This document shows positions 11,916-23,400 of a DNA stretch of 64,000 nt, piece by piece. The notes beneath the pieces are model-generated. The model worked only from the letters and a program-made list of their open reading frames with translations. It searched no databases and was not told the origin of the DNA. Source of the DNA: Serendipita indica DSM 11827 (taxonomy: Eukaryota > Basidiomycota > Agaricomycetes > Sebacinales > Serendipitaceae); contig CAJVGD010000011.1 of NCBI GenBank assembly GCA_910890315.1, positions 62,001-126,000 of the forward strand, given 5' to 3'. The position numbers and the translations under genes were made by a program. How positions within the stretch are numbered: the first letter of the stretch is position 1; every line of letters begins with the position of its first letter.

Positions 11916-12430
11916 AAACGTGGACGAGTCAACTGCGAGCCAGCGAGCAGTCTAATTATCAGATACAAAAGCCACCATATCCCTTGTTTTGTGTAACGTA
12001 GCGCTGTTCCTCTAATATGAATCGCAACAGAGGTCTATTACGTTGCGTTGGGAGAGTGATTCGAGACCTTTCTTCGAATTCTGGAAGCAAACGTGGCAGG
12101 TCTCTGCCGCTCGGATACAACCAGACCCACCATTTGAACTACCTGATGATCAGCTACTCCTTCGTTTGCGCCCTTTTCTCGGGCTCGTCTCCTTGGAGAA
12201 TAGCGCGCATTTCTGTGACTATAATAACACGTCTTGTAGTCTGGACAATTTTGTGGCATCCGGCTTTGAAATCCCTCGTTCGTCAGGAACTTGGGTAGAC
12301 GAGGGCTGCTCACTTGGTCTCTCCTTCATCGGCGTCGGTAACAAGGAATCGAACGCCGTAGACAGAAACTCACACTTTGAGCATTGGATTGATCAGGAGA
12401 GTCACAATTCATCGAGTCACAATCCATCAA
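11916..12430. other. Spacer between F-box copies, no gene seen
   Basis: Contains overlapping open frames on both strands but none with support. The last 100-130 bases are the duplicated promoter and leader of the second F-box copy (CTCACACTTTGAGCAT matches the sequence before the first copy). Confidence 0.5.
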
Positions 12431-14045
12431 ATGGAGCCCGGCTCAACAAGTCATGAAACTGCGCCCGTGGACGACAGACGACAGCTCGTTGATGAAAGCA
12501 ATGATTACGTCCAGCTGACTACAGAGTCGACTGGACTCACCACTCAACCCGTGAGTAGCCTATCATTGGATAAAATGCTTCTCCCGACATCACAATCTAG
12601 GCGTTGCGCTTTCACACGTCGGCTCGAAACGATGCAAATTTCGCAAATGCGAGGTTGGCGGCTCAGGGAGAGCCCTCAAAGGTATCCTCCGAATTCCACT
12701 CGAATTGCTTTCCCAAATCGTACGCATTCATGTGCTTGAGCACAGGGGCTCCATCTGGGTTCCAATGCATGTATGCAAGGCGTTTAAATCCGCTACTCTA
12801 CTGGTCAGCCAGCCCTATCATCGAGTACCAACGACCATGACAACGTGCGCGACTGAAGACCAGCTGTCTTGTGCATTATCGTACTCTCAATCATCCATAT
12901 TCAATCTCGAGATTCATCCTTCTCCCACTCTATTTACCAAGTTGCTCCCCTCTTTAACGCCAATAAGCCAGGCACCAAGATCCGTTCACTATACGCGCTG
13001 AGCCTAGAACAAATCCCGGAAGACCTGTATGATCAATGGATCTATCAAGTCTCGAGATTCTGGACACTCAAGATCCGGTCTTAGTGAAGAGGGCCTGGCA
13101 AGATTCAAAAGTCATTCACACACTGAGAACAGACATGTCCATTTTTCTTCAACTTGAGATTATGGGATCTCGGTTAACAATCTGCGAGCTAAGGTTGGAT
13201 GGGGACGACAGCATGCCCATATTTCCACCCATATTGGAAGCCTTTGAATCACTAACCACCTTGCGGATTACTTGTTGGTACTTTATTCCCCCAAAAATGC
13301 ATCTGCCGCGACTTCGAAGCCTGACATTGTCCGGTGTCGCGCCTTTTTGGCCATTTGAGTGTCCAATCCTCGAATGCCTGGAGCTTTCGTCGCCAATGCC
13401 GCCAGATGACGATCAAATTATTCATCTTCCAAGTGTCAAAGAATCTACTTCATTGACATTAACTGGATTACACGATTCAACTTCCCAGCGGTCGAGACCG
13501 TTACTTTGGTAGAGGGAAATAACGTAGACGCTGAATTGGTACTCGATATGATATTTCCTACCAACGTCACTTCTGAAGACTCGATGGCGCCACTGGACCC
13601 TGGTCGTTGACATTCGTTCGCTCTCCATCGACATGGACCCCCTTATTCTACTACTTCGCCGACTCAATCGATGTGTCAAACTTGTCATTGGGCCCAATTC
13701 CATCGACCACAGCTTTCTCGATGTCTTGTTGCCCCCTTGGGACGAAGAGGCAGAGTTAGAGGCTGCAGAGTTGAGAAATAACATTCCTCTCCCAACTCTG
13801 GAACATCTTTGCATCGATTTCTGGCACATTATCGATAATCTGACTTGGGAACTTGCAGACCGAGAGTACGCAGAGGCAGAACTGCGGGCGACTTTCACCA
13901 AGGCTTGCCTCGATTCCTGGAGCGAAGAAAAAATATGGGTGCCCTCTGAAGCGGCTTGAAGTTTCTTTCTCTAGTTACGGCGGAGGTGATGATTGACTTG
14001 CGGTTGCTTAGCACTACACTCAGGACGATAGAGCATGAATCCACT
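12300..14045 (+). repeat. Tandem duplication, unit B (F-box gene, decayed)
   Basis: Second copy of the segment at 10060-11800, same orientation, with the same intron position and 3' block (ACTCAGGACGATAGAG). It is slightly shorter through small deletions. Confidence 0.8.
12431..14003 (+). pseudogene. F-box-like pseudogene, tandem copy of the gene at 10159
   Basis: The first exon (12431-12550) and the GTGAGT intron match the intact copy, but the coding frame is then lost. A frameshift lies just before the F-box (near 12675), 36 bases around 12805 are missing in frame and remove the LWNSL part of the F-box, and further one-base losses occur near 12948, 13039 and 13442. Between them, long blocks remain nearly identical to the intact gene, for example 13060-13430 and 13620-13910. 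The pattern is that of a fairly recent duplicate losing function. Unlike other one-base gaps in the window, these are many and spread, so error is an unlikely explanation. Confidence 0.85.
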
Positions 14046-14167
14046 GTCTCTTTAAATTACACAGTTTCTCGGATTGTTTGAGATTTGAATAGGCACAGGA
14101 AAGTCATTTCCAGCTTACAATAGACGGGGAACTGTCAAACAAAGCAGACTTCTTACTCTCGACCATC

Positions 14168-17100
14168 ATGAGCAAGCGGAACATCAGTCTCCTGTCGAGC
14201 TTTAAAAAGGGGTTTCGCTTCCAAAAATCATCGTCCCAAACGACTGATCATGAGTCGGAGACTGAAGCGCCTCGCTCAGCCTCGACACCAGGACCCAAAC
14301 TGAAGGTAGAAGACCTCGGATTTCTTGAGATTGCAGCTGGGACTGACCCCGATGTTGAGTATGCTGCCTTCTCTATATGCGCGCTGTACCTCTGATCGCT
14401 GGGACAGTATTATCGCTATCCATGGCCTGGATGGTCACAGAGAGGGGACTTGGATAGCCGCGAATGGCATACTGTGGCTTCGTGACCTTTTACCAGCCGA
14501 TATTCCAAATGTTAGGATACTCAGCTATGGATATGACGCGGACACTCGCAGCTGGGAGTACGTTTCAACACAGACGATAGATCAGCATGCAGATAAATCC
14601 ATGAAAGAACTCTCAAGAGAACGGAAGAGCGCAACCCGAGTAGGTTTCAAGTGCTTCTGCATGAACGAAACATCTCAATCACTCACAGCGACCAATTATA
14701 TTCATAGCACATAGTCTGGGTGGTATCATCCTCAAACAGGTTTGTGGTGTTGAAAGGCCCATGATCCGATTCTTACCTTCTGAAGGCGCTTGTTATCTGC
14801 CATAACCAGAGTCTACAGTCGAAAGGCCATCTTCGCGATATCCTAGTCTCCACTCATGGTGTTCTCTTTTTCGGAACACCTCATTCAGGTACAAAAGGCG
14901 CAGAGTTCTTGCAAATGTTCAATCGTCTTTTCTCAGTCTACATGAAGGCGACGAACAATCTTCTTCAGCATCTTCAAGAAAACTCCTCTAAGCTAGAGGA
15001 TATACAACGCCTATATTTGTCGGCTAGCGAGAAACTCAATACAGTCCGCTTTTATGAGGAGCATCCGACTCCTCTCATAGGCGATCGACGAGAGATAGTA
15101 TGTGAATTCAAGGTGCCAAAACTGACGTCTTATCCGTAAATAGATTGTACCACATTACTCTGCTACTCTGATTGGCGATCGTCAAGCAGATCAGGAAGTC
15201 CTCCATGCTGATCACTGTCAAATGGTCAAGTTTTCCGGCAGAACTCAGAGTAACTACAAAGCGGTTCTCTCCTACATCAAGGACTGGGTGGAAGAAGCGG
15301 CTGTTGTAGTCGAGGAGAAATGGACCGTAGAGGAAGCTTGTCGAGGTTCGTGATGGCTATATGTATTTCGTGTCACCAAAGCTCCTTAGATGTTTGGAGA
15401 GAACCCTCGATACCCTCGATACCCTCGATTACTCTACCCAAGCCGCTCCCCCCTGTCTCGAGAAATTATACTGCGCGGAAGGACATCCAGTCGAAAATGA
15501 CTTTAAAATTACTTCCAAGCATCGGAGGTCACCATCAACCACGTTGCATCTTACATGGGATGGGAGGCACTGGCAAAACACAGCTCGCGACGCATTGGAT
15601 TAGGGAGCACGAGAAAAAGTAAGGAAAAATAACGGTGCCTAAAATCGATCTAATTGTTATTAAGCTTCAACAGGGTAATCTTCGTCGACGCCACTAGCAA
15701 GCGGCAGCTTGAAGCAGACTTACGAAGAGCAATACGTGTAGTTGGTCCCGAATACGCCAATATAAAATGGGAAGACGCAATTGCTTACCTGGATGGCAAG
15801 GAAAAGGGTTGGCTGCTTTTCTTCGACAATGCCGACTCACCAGAACTCAATCTCGATCCATACCTTCCTTCCTCTATTCACGGATCAATATTGATCACTA
15901 CAAGAAACCAAGGCTGTAAAGCGTATGCTCTAGATGGCGCAATTTACGTCAGCAGCCTTTCAGAAAGCGAGGCTGTAGACCTCCTTCATAGTATTGCCAA
16001 TGTCACGCCTGCATCCAACGATGTGTCTATGGAAATTGTAAAGGAGCTAGGCATGCTGGCGTTGGCAGTCACTCAAGCAGGAGCGTACATTTTCAAAACT
16101 CGGCGTCTCAACAGCTACCTGAATACTCTTCAGAGCCACCGAGACAGACTTCTGCGTGAAGATCCGCTCAAGGGCACCAAATATCCTTACTCAACCTATG
16201 CAGCATTCGATTTATCCTTCCATCAGTTACCAAGCAAGGCGCAGGAACTCCTGAGGATATGCGCATATCTTCATCCTTCAGGAATCCCGATGGCTTTGTT
16301 CGAGTATTCGACTACTTCAGACTTTACAGCGCACACAGTCCTAGAAAGCTGGCCTCCACCAAAAAGCGACGAGGTGGTCATTTCTGACCTCAAGAGGATT
16401 ATTGGGCAAACGTGGGATGAGGTATCGTTCCAGGAACTAGTAGAGGCTGGTCAGCGAGCGTCTTTCATCTACGCATATACAGACGAAGCGGGCGGCCTAT
16501 TTTACTCTGTTCATCCGCTCCTTCAGCGATACATCAGGGATTCCCTAGGAGTAGAGATTGAGAGCCAGTATGCAAGCATGGCCTCTCAGTTACTGCTTGG
16601 AGCCACACGGCCTATAGAAGCTAGCAATATTTGGTACCGTCAATTGTTGCCGCACATCGATGCTCTTCCTCAGTGGTCAAAGTTGCCAATATCACGCACG
16701 CACTTGTATTTTATCAAGTCTACGAGTCCTCGGGCGACTGGAAAGCGTGTAAAGGGTTACTAGAGTTTGCTTTATCCAAGATCCGAGAAATTTATGGGCC
16801 CCTACATGAGGATTCCATGTTGGTAACTCGCCGCCTCGCAAAAATGGTACGGCGTTGCGGACAGCTGGAGGAAGCCGAGCGACTGGAGAAAGATTTACTT
16901 GATAAATGCATCCACCACTTCGGAAGACGCCATCTCGACACCTTATTAGTTATGGGCGGTCTCGCAGATACAATACACGATCGTGGTCAACTGGAGGAGG
17001 CCGAAAAGATGAGACGAGAGGTGCTTGATATGCGTATCGAGCTCCTTGGCGAACGCCACCCTGATACTGTCACGGCGACAAGCAACCTCGCACTTACGCT

Positions 17101-18061
17101 CTACAGCCTTGGCCAATTAGTGGAGGCAGAGAGGTTGGCGCGACAGGCCCTGAATATGTTTACTGGGCTCTTTGGGCGACACCATCCTCACACTATGGGC
17201 ACGATGGCTAACCTTGCAGTGACCTTGCAAGACCTTGGTCAGCTGGATGAAGCGAAGAATCTGGAGCGAGAGGTGCTTGAAGTACAGATCAAGCTTTTTG
17301 GGGAACGCCATCCTGACACCCTGCGGGCAAAAGGCAATCTCGCTGAGACGCTACGTCAGCTTGGTCATATAGAGGAGTCAGAGAAGATGGAGCAAGAGGT
17401 TCTCGATGCACGCATCGAGCTCCTTGGAGAACGTCACCCCGACACCGTCACGGCGACAAGCAATTTCGCGCGTACGCTTCACAGCCATGGTCAATTGGAG
17501 GAGGCGGAGAGGTTGGAGCGACGGATAGTTAATATGCGTACTGAAATTCTTGGACGGCGTCACACTGACACTATAGTGGCTCTGGGTAACCTTGCAGCTA
17601 CGCTATGGGACCGTGGTCAGCTGGATGAAGCAGAGAAGCTAGAGCGCGAGGTACTTGGCACACAGATCGAGCTTCTTGGGGAACGCCATCTCGACACATT
17701 GCTGGCAAAGGGCAATCTCGCTGAGACGCTACGTGGCGGCGGTCAGCTAGAGGAGGCCGAGAGGCTGGGACGAGACGTGCTTAATACACGTATTGAACTC
17801 TTTGGGCAACGGCACCCCGAGACCATCACGGCGATGGGTAACCTGGCGGTTACACTCGGCGACTGTGGTCGCCTGGAGGAGGCAGAAAGTTTGGGGCGAC
17901 AGGTAGTCGATATGCGCACAGAACTCGTTGGACGGTGCCATCCCGACACTGTGTTGGCGATTGAAAACCTTGCAGTTACTCTGCGTAATTCTGGCAAGCT
18001 GAAGGAGGCTGAGAAGTTGGAGCAAGAGGTGATTGATATGGGTAATGAATCTTTTGAGTGA
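14168..18061 (+). CDS. Fungal NLR: alpha/beta-hydrolase + NB-ARC + TPR repeats
   Basis: Exons 14168-14358, 14408-14639, 14689-14739, 14786-15097, 15144-15345, 15390-15618, then 15665-18061; about 1,200 residues. Residues ~60-300 form a DUF676/SesB-like esterase-lipase domain: IIAIHGLDG, WLRDLLP, nucleophile motif AHSLGG near 147, FFGTPHSG. The NB-ARC has P-loop GMGGTGKTQLA near 384, Walker B LLFFDNAD, GSILITTRN, LALAVTQAGAYI and VHPLLQRYIRD in place of MHD. The rest is a kinesin-light-chain-type TPR array. Such STAND proteins act in non-self recognition and cell death in fungi. The frame shifts by one base between 16640 and 16760: either a base is missing or a 35-nt intron (16639-16673) is used. 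It sits next to duplicated F-box genes. Confidence 0.85.
15404..15430 (+). repeat. Three 9-bp tandem repeats (CCCTCGATA)
   Basis: Three head-to-tail copies of a 9-base unit in exon 6 of the NLR gene encode Ser-Ile-Pro triplets in the linker between the hydrolase and NB-ARC domains. The unit length keeps the frame, so copy-number change would only lengthen or shorten the linker. Confidence 0.9.
16859..18061 (+). repeat. TPR array: nine 126-bp units plus a partial tenth
   Basis: Units start exactly every 126 bases at 16859, 16985, 17111, 17237, 17363, 17489, 17615, 17741, 17867 and 17993. Each codes for a 42-residue TPR with the pattern GQLEEAE-LER-VL-----LLGERHPDT--A-GNLA-TL. The last stops within its first half. 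A divergent earlier unit precedes the first. Units three apart are more alike than neighbours. Confidence 0.95.
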
Positions 18062-18201
18062 AAGCATCCTAATAATATAAGGCTTAAACTCATCTACTCA
18101 CCAATAACCCTAGTCACAACAAACTTAGATCGCTTTTGGAGCGCCGAAGCGCGATCAGTCTGATATAACTGGATTCACCGTGTGACCAACTACTAGTCTG
18201 C

Positions 18202-21137
18202 CTATCGCTTTGTTCGTGTACTGCGCTTCGGTTTTGTCTCTTCTGCGACGGTTCCTACCTCTTGTGGCTCCTCTTTGACGCGTCTAATACTCCGACTGGT
18301 CTTTTTCGCACTAGGCTCTGAGTCTTCCATCACCACATCCTCATCAGGAGCCGGAGTCGATGTCGCTTTTACTTTCGTCGTTTTTCTTGTAGTAGATCGT
18401 TTCGGAATGGCACTCGTACTATCTTCGTCTTCACCCTGAAGTACTTCATTGTCTGTAGTCTTTGCTGCCGCTTTGCCGCGTGTGGTCCGCTTCGCTGCTT
18501 GCTTCGGTTCGGCAGGTTCTACGACTGACGATTCTGGCTCTTCATCTCGTACAGAGTCACTCGAAGGAATTGCAGCTTTGCCTCTTCTTCCACTACGGGT
18601 GCGTGAAGCTGTGGACTTGTCGACCTCCGAGACCGACGCCTCTGCCTCTTGCTCCGGTTCCTCCTTTACCGTCCCCCTTGACCTAGTGCTACGTGTTGTG
18701 GTGGACTTAGCGCCTTTGGTAGTCATATTGGTGCCTTCACCCCGGGTACGACGAGTTGAACGGGAAATAGTTGACGAGTCTGGTTGGGATTCCATGTCGA
18801 TGGAGCTCTGGGAAAGACTATGAGGCCACGTGTTTTTTAGAGTGTGCACTTACTGTATCCATCACAGAGGATTCAGGCTCCTCCTTGACCTGAAGGTGAG
18901 CGGGAACACGAGCCCTACCCACCGGGGGCTCATGCGCCTTTCGCGCAGTCTGCTTCGATCGTCCTCCACTAAAGGTACGCCCAGACTTCTTCTTATTCTC
19001 AATCGGCGGCGTTGGCTCGACCTGTGATGAAGCCGATGATCGGAGGGATTCGGTCTTGTCAACCTCCATGTCTTGATCAGCCGCTTCTTGCGCTTTGCGT
19101 TTTGTAGTTTTCGGCACCGCTGGTTTTTTGGCTCCAGCTCGCTTCGCTGGTTTGGTTTCCTCTGTCACCGCGTCTTGCTCAGCGTCTGTCGAGGCAATGA
19201 CTACAGGAGCATCGATGTCCATGGCGTCTGAAGCTTCAAGAGATTGTCCATCTGGAGCATCTGCTGGGATCATCTTTTGGGATGGCGCCGTTGCCCTGGT
19301 TGGAGACTCTGGCTCTGTCAAGTCGGTGTAAAATTCTGGTGCGCCGACCATACTCTTCCTTGATTCTCGAATCGACTCGCGATGGTTCACCCTTTCTACA
19401 GTCCTCAACAGCTTTTGCAGTCGCATCGCTGCGTCGTCGTCTTCCGAGTCGTCATCGCCGTCACCCTTTGCTTGCTTCAGGGGGGATGATGCAGGCTCGG
19501 GGATGGTCGCCATGCCACTCTTATAAGGCGGCAATGGTGAGTCGAGCTCGGGGATGTTTGCCAAGGAGTTTCGAGGGCGTTTGGTGGACCGAGGAGCAGG
19601 AGCTTTGGAGGCAGATGGTAGCTCGTCGGAAGGAATTGTGACCATCTTTGGCCGAGAGACAGAGCTCATATTCGCCAGTCGTTGTCTCGCACGTTCCAAG
19701 TCCTCGTCGATGTTGGCATATTTGATAGTGCTTCCGCCGACACTTTGTCGTCCTTGTAGTCTTTCTCCCCGCTGAACTTGAGGGGTGAAGAATGCACCCT
19801 ATGCACGTTGTTAGACGGAGTCAGTCAATATTAGAGAAGGCGCACCAGATTCTGTGGTCTGTTGGGCGTTTGCGGGTCACTCGGGACCTATCAAATTGAG
19901 CGGATGGATAGAAGGTATGATATGACACTTACCTGATCCGGATTACTTGGCTCTGCAGCCTTCTCCTGTGGCATAGGAGAGTGTACCACACCACCGCTCG
20001 GCCGTCCAAATGGAAGAACACTGCCAATAGCCCCGAGCGATTCGCGAAACGACTTTGCTGTCAGTGGCTTATCCTATCCGATATTCAGTAAGCCCGAACA
20101 AGATAGTGAAAAGCACAAACTGGAACCTCTTCTTCCTCCCTTTTCGATTTGCGAACCTTTGTGCGACTGATAAATGGATTTGACTCGGCGTCTTCCTCCA
20201 ACTCATTGTCCGAATCTTCCTCATCTGGGAAAATGGACGCCTCCACCTCTCGCTCTTCGCTCTCTTCGTCCCCAGGATCCACTTTCTTGCGCGAGTTCAT
20301 CAGGAGCACCTGACGATGCAAATTTGACTGCCGCCTTTTCCCAGGCGTCTTTGATTCGCTACCGCTCCCAGTAGAAGCAGGATTTAGCTCCTTTTTCTCT
20401 GCCACAGGCGCATCCACACTCTCCAACACGACCACTTCTTGCTCGTTACTGACAAAGTTTAACGTCTCGCCTTCGACGATCCGCACCTCCTTGCCACCTT
20501 CTTCGGGGAATAACACCATGGGGTTTTTTAGAGCGCGGAGACTATCTGCTAGATCGACTGGTGCAGCACTTGGTGTCCATAGTTGGGCAGAGTTTACCAT
20601 GGACATGCGCAGCGACTTGCGCCGCTTGGAGGAAGGTGCGGGAGTTGCGAGTTGTGCGGCGTATGCGGCTCGTTTTTCTTTGGGTGGATATTGGAATATG
20701 AAGCGACGTTTGTAGATGAGCCATTCGGAGCCGTTGGTTAGGGGTACAGTCGTTGGTTGCCCCGAGTGCTCGTCTGGTATAAAGTTGGAGCCGTCGACGA
20801 TGACACCGTTCTGGCCTAGAATAATGAGAAATGCCTATATAAATCCCAAATGAGTTCATTTATCCCAGCACAAGGGATGGAGAGCAGGCGGGGTGACAAG
20901 AAGTGGTAGAATGGTTTGGTGAATGGAGAGAATATGCACCTTTCCGTCTTCAAATACAATTTTACAGTGCAGATCGCTACACCATGTGTCGAAGAGGCGG
21001 ATATGACATGTGTCTTGGTCGCTACGGCCAATGTTGATGACCGGTTCGTCAATAGGGTATGAAGCGAGCGGCACTTCAGAGCCTGAGTTGGACATGTAGT
21101 GAATAGTTCCATAGCGTCCGACAGGTTGATCCTCCAT
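18202..21137 (-). CDS. FHA-domain protein with long charged tail
   Basis: Six exons on the minus strand: 20940-21137, 20121-20834, 19933-20073, 19846-19887, 18854-19798, 18202-18807; 881 residues, all joins in phase. Residues about 30-110 form a forkhead-associated domain: INIGRSDQDTCHIRL, CSDLHCKIVF, QNGVIVDGS. FHA domains bind phosphothreonine in signalling and chromatin proteins. The remainder is acidic and Ser/Thr-rich with many KR/KK patches (SSKRRKSLRMS, KRPRNS, TTRSTRSRG, TRSGRRGK), and a C-terminal third of alternating KEEP and basic TTRK-type stretches, resembling nuclear chromatin-linked proteins such as Ki-67 in style but not in clear sequence. A nuclear role is an inference. The ATG at 21137 is the first in frame before the FHA fold. 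Confidence 0.85.
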
Positions 21138-21557
21138 TGTCACCACGTTTCAGTCGAGGTTGAGTGCACGTTGCTTCTAGGTATCAAGCCCCTTGGAAGG
21201 AAGCTGAAATCATACAAGATATTTTCCGGTAAAATGACACGTCGACGACGCGCTTTTGAGAAAAATCTCAAGTCCTGGGCTGGTCTGAGTTGATCGGCCT
21301 AGGAGTGTTCAAATCGGTACACGGCCATAAAAGTCTACAAATTTGATTGGAAAGTCTAGTATACAAGCCAGTAACCTCGTGGCTCGCCATCGAGATCTGG
21401 GCCAAATGGGCACTTTTAGCAAGGCGAAACTGTACACAGCCCACGAACACAAGAGACAAGAAGAACAAGAAGGAAATACAGACTGTCCGCTTTCTCAAAT
21501 GAGAGAACGACTGCCGCCAGGAAAAGATAAAGGAGCGTGGTTTGGATTGGATAGGTT

Positions 21558-22941
21558 TTAAAGGAGGAACGAGGGTTTGGGTGCAAAGCCAAGACCTCGT
21601 CCAGAGGACCGCATGATGGCTGGGTCTGCAAACGAGTCGGTGTCGGAGAGCGTGTCGCCTGCGCCGTCATAGTCCATGTCGGCGGAGAGGTCGGCGAATA
21701 CAGAGCGCACGCTCTCCAGCTCGTCAAACTCGTCGAAGCTGCACCGATTCGACAAGTTTCCATAGCGCTTTGAAGGGGATGGGTCGTTGGTCGTATTGCC
21801 AGCAAGATTACGACCATTGAGGGAGAGTATCGACTTTGCGCCTAGTCCAAACGTGTGTGCGTGTGGCGTGACAGTGGGAGTGTGCAACGCAGAGGCGGAG
21901 CCGGACGCAATACTCTCACCGAGTGAAGACGAAGTATGCGATGCAATCTCGACTTCTGCGTTGATCTCACGCAAAAAATCAATATCGAGATCAATAGTTT
22001 CGACATCGTCCTCGCCATCCATGACATCTTCAATATGCGGTATCTCGTTTGTTGAGCGTGGCGAGAACCAGCATCCAGAGTTTCGAGGCGGCGTCGGAAA
22101 CTCCCATTCCTCTTTTCCCTCTTCCGTACGCAGGGACACGGTCAGTGAGCCGTTGCGCGACTTTGCGACCGGCGGAGGCGGTTGAATCGAGGAGACGGTA
22201 CTCTGCGCACTGTACCTCTGCGAGGAACGTCGACTCTGCGCTTGTTGGCGTTGCGCACGCACAGGGATGGAAAGGGAAGGTGGGGTGGGAGCCGTCGGAC
22301 TCAGGTAGTCTGGATTGTAGAAGAGCGGTGGCTCACAGTTGCGAAGGATTCCCGTATCAAACGACTCAAAGTGCTGTCCATCATGTTCGTACACGCTGGT
22401 CATGGTGGAGGAGCGCGCTTGAGAGGGCTGACGGGAATGCAGCATAGAAGTGGGATTGAGATGAAGAAAAGAAGAAGGAGGATGGGGGCTGCGAAGGAGG
22501 AGATAGTTGGTTGGCCGGGGTGGCGAAGAGGGTTCCTCTTCATTTACAAGGAAGTCGTCCCTCTCTTGATAGGGCGGGGCAGGGAGCTCATAGGGTGCTG
22601 GCTCATCAGAATAATAAGAGGGTGCTGATCGTGGATGAACGATGAGGAGTGGCTGGGTGGAGGAACGTGTCTGGGTCTGGGCAAGAATGTTGTCCTCGGT
22701 GTGTCGGATGAGCGACTCGAGAAAGAGCTGGTCCCCAATGTTAATTGGAGGAATCATTGGGGGTGGAGACACCGGAGGAGTGACCTTTGGACGTCGGCGG
22801 AACCATCGCATGCGCCACGAAGAGAACCAACGAAGGATCCGACGCGTCTTCGACGCGTTATCTACTAAAAATATTAGGTAATGACGACTGCTGACCGGTG
22901 TACTACTCACCCTCGTCGTGTTGAGCATTGGTGGACTCCAT
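21558..22941 (-). CDS. Disordered protein with basic-aromatic N-terminus, unknown
   Basis: Two exons, 22911-22941 and 21558-22864, joined across a 46-nt GTGAGT...TTTTTAG intron; 445 residues starting MESTNAQHDE. Residues about 13-35 are strongly basic and aromatic (RWFSSWRMRWFRRR), a type of segment that can bind membranes or nucleic acid. The rest is Pro/Ser-rich with acidic spots (EDVMDGEDDVETIDLDIDFL) and ends in NPSPSK- and FADLSADMDYDGAG-like stretches that look like phospho-regulated linear motifs. No domain is recognised. It starts 460 bp from the divergent NOP53 gene. Confidence 0.75.
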
Positions 22942-23400
22942 TTTTGCGCGACTAGAGACTCTGCAGCGAGCCTGGGCACCATCAGCGAGGCTCATATCAA
23001 ATATATGGAGCATACCACTGCAATTTGACGCGCTCTAGCCGTGAGCGTCGTTGCAGGTGGGGTCGGAGGGGGAGCAGAGCCAGCAGGCGGCACCGACTGG
23101 TTGAAGGCTGGCAGTCTGTAAAAGTACTGGTGAATGTAAGTGTACAGTTGAGCTGTGGGGAATATCTGTACCATTTGTAGGAGGAAAGGGGTGTAGAGGG
23201 GAGGAGCAAGGACGAGCTGGCCACATCGGAGCTTTAAGAGGGGGGCGAGTGGCAGCCGATGCAGAGCTACGGGGATCCACGACGCAAATCAATCAAAAGA
23301 AGCCGTTCCATCCATTTCGAAATCAGCCCGCATTACACTTTTTAACAAACTCGGTAATCAGTTAGCAATCTGCCTTGTCCTCTGCCACTCCGCCCGAATT
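22942..23400. other. Divergent promoter region
   Basis: These 459 bases separate two genes that are transcribed away from each other, so both promoters must lie here. No TATA box or coding sequence with support was seen. Confidence 0.5.

Noticed and set aside
17117-18093. Minus-strand frames opposite the TPR array
   Set aside because: They repeat with the 126-bp period of the TPR units and are plainly antisense shadows.
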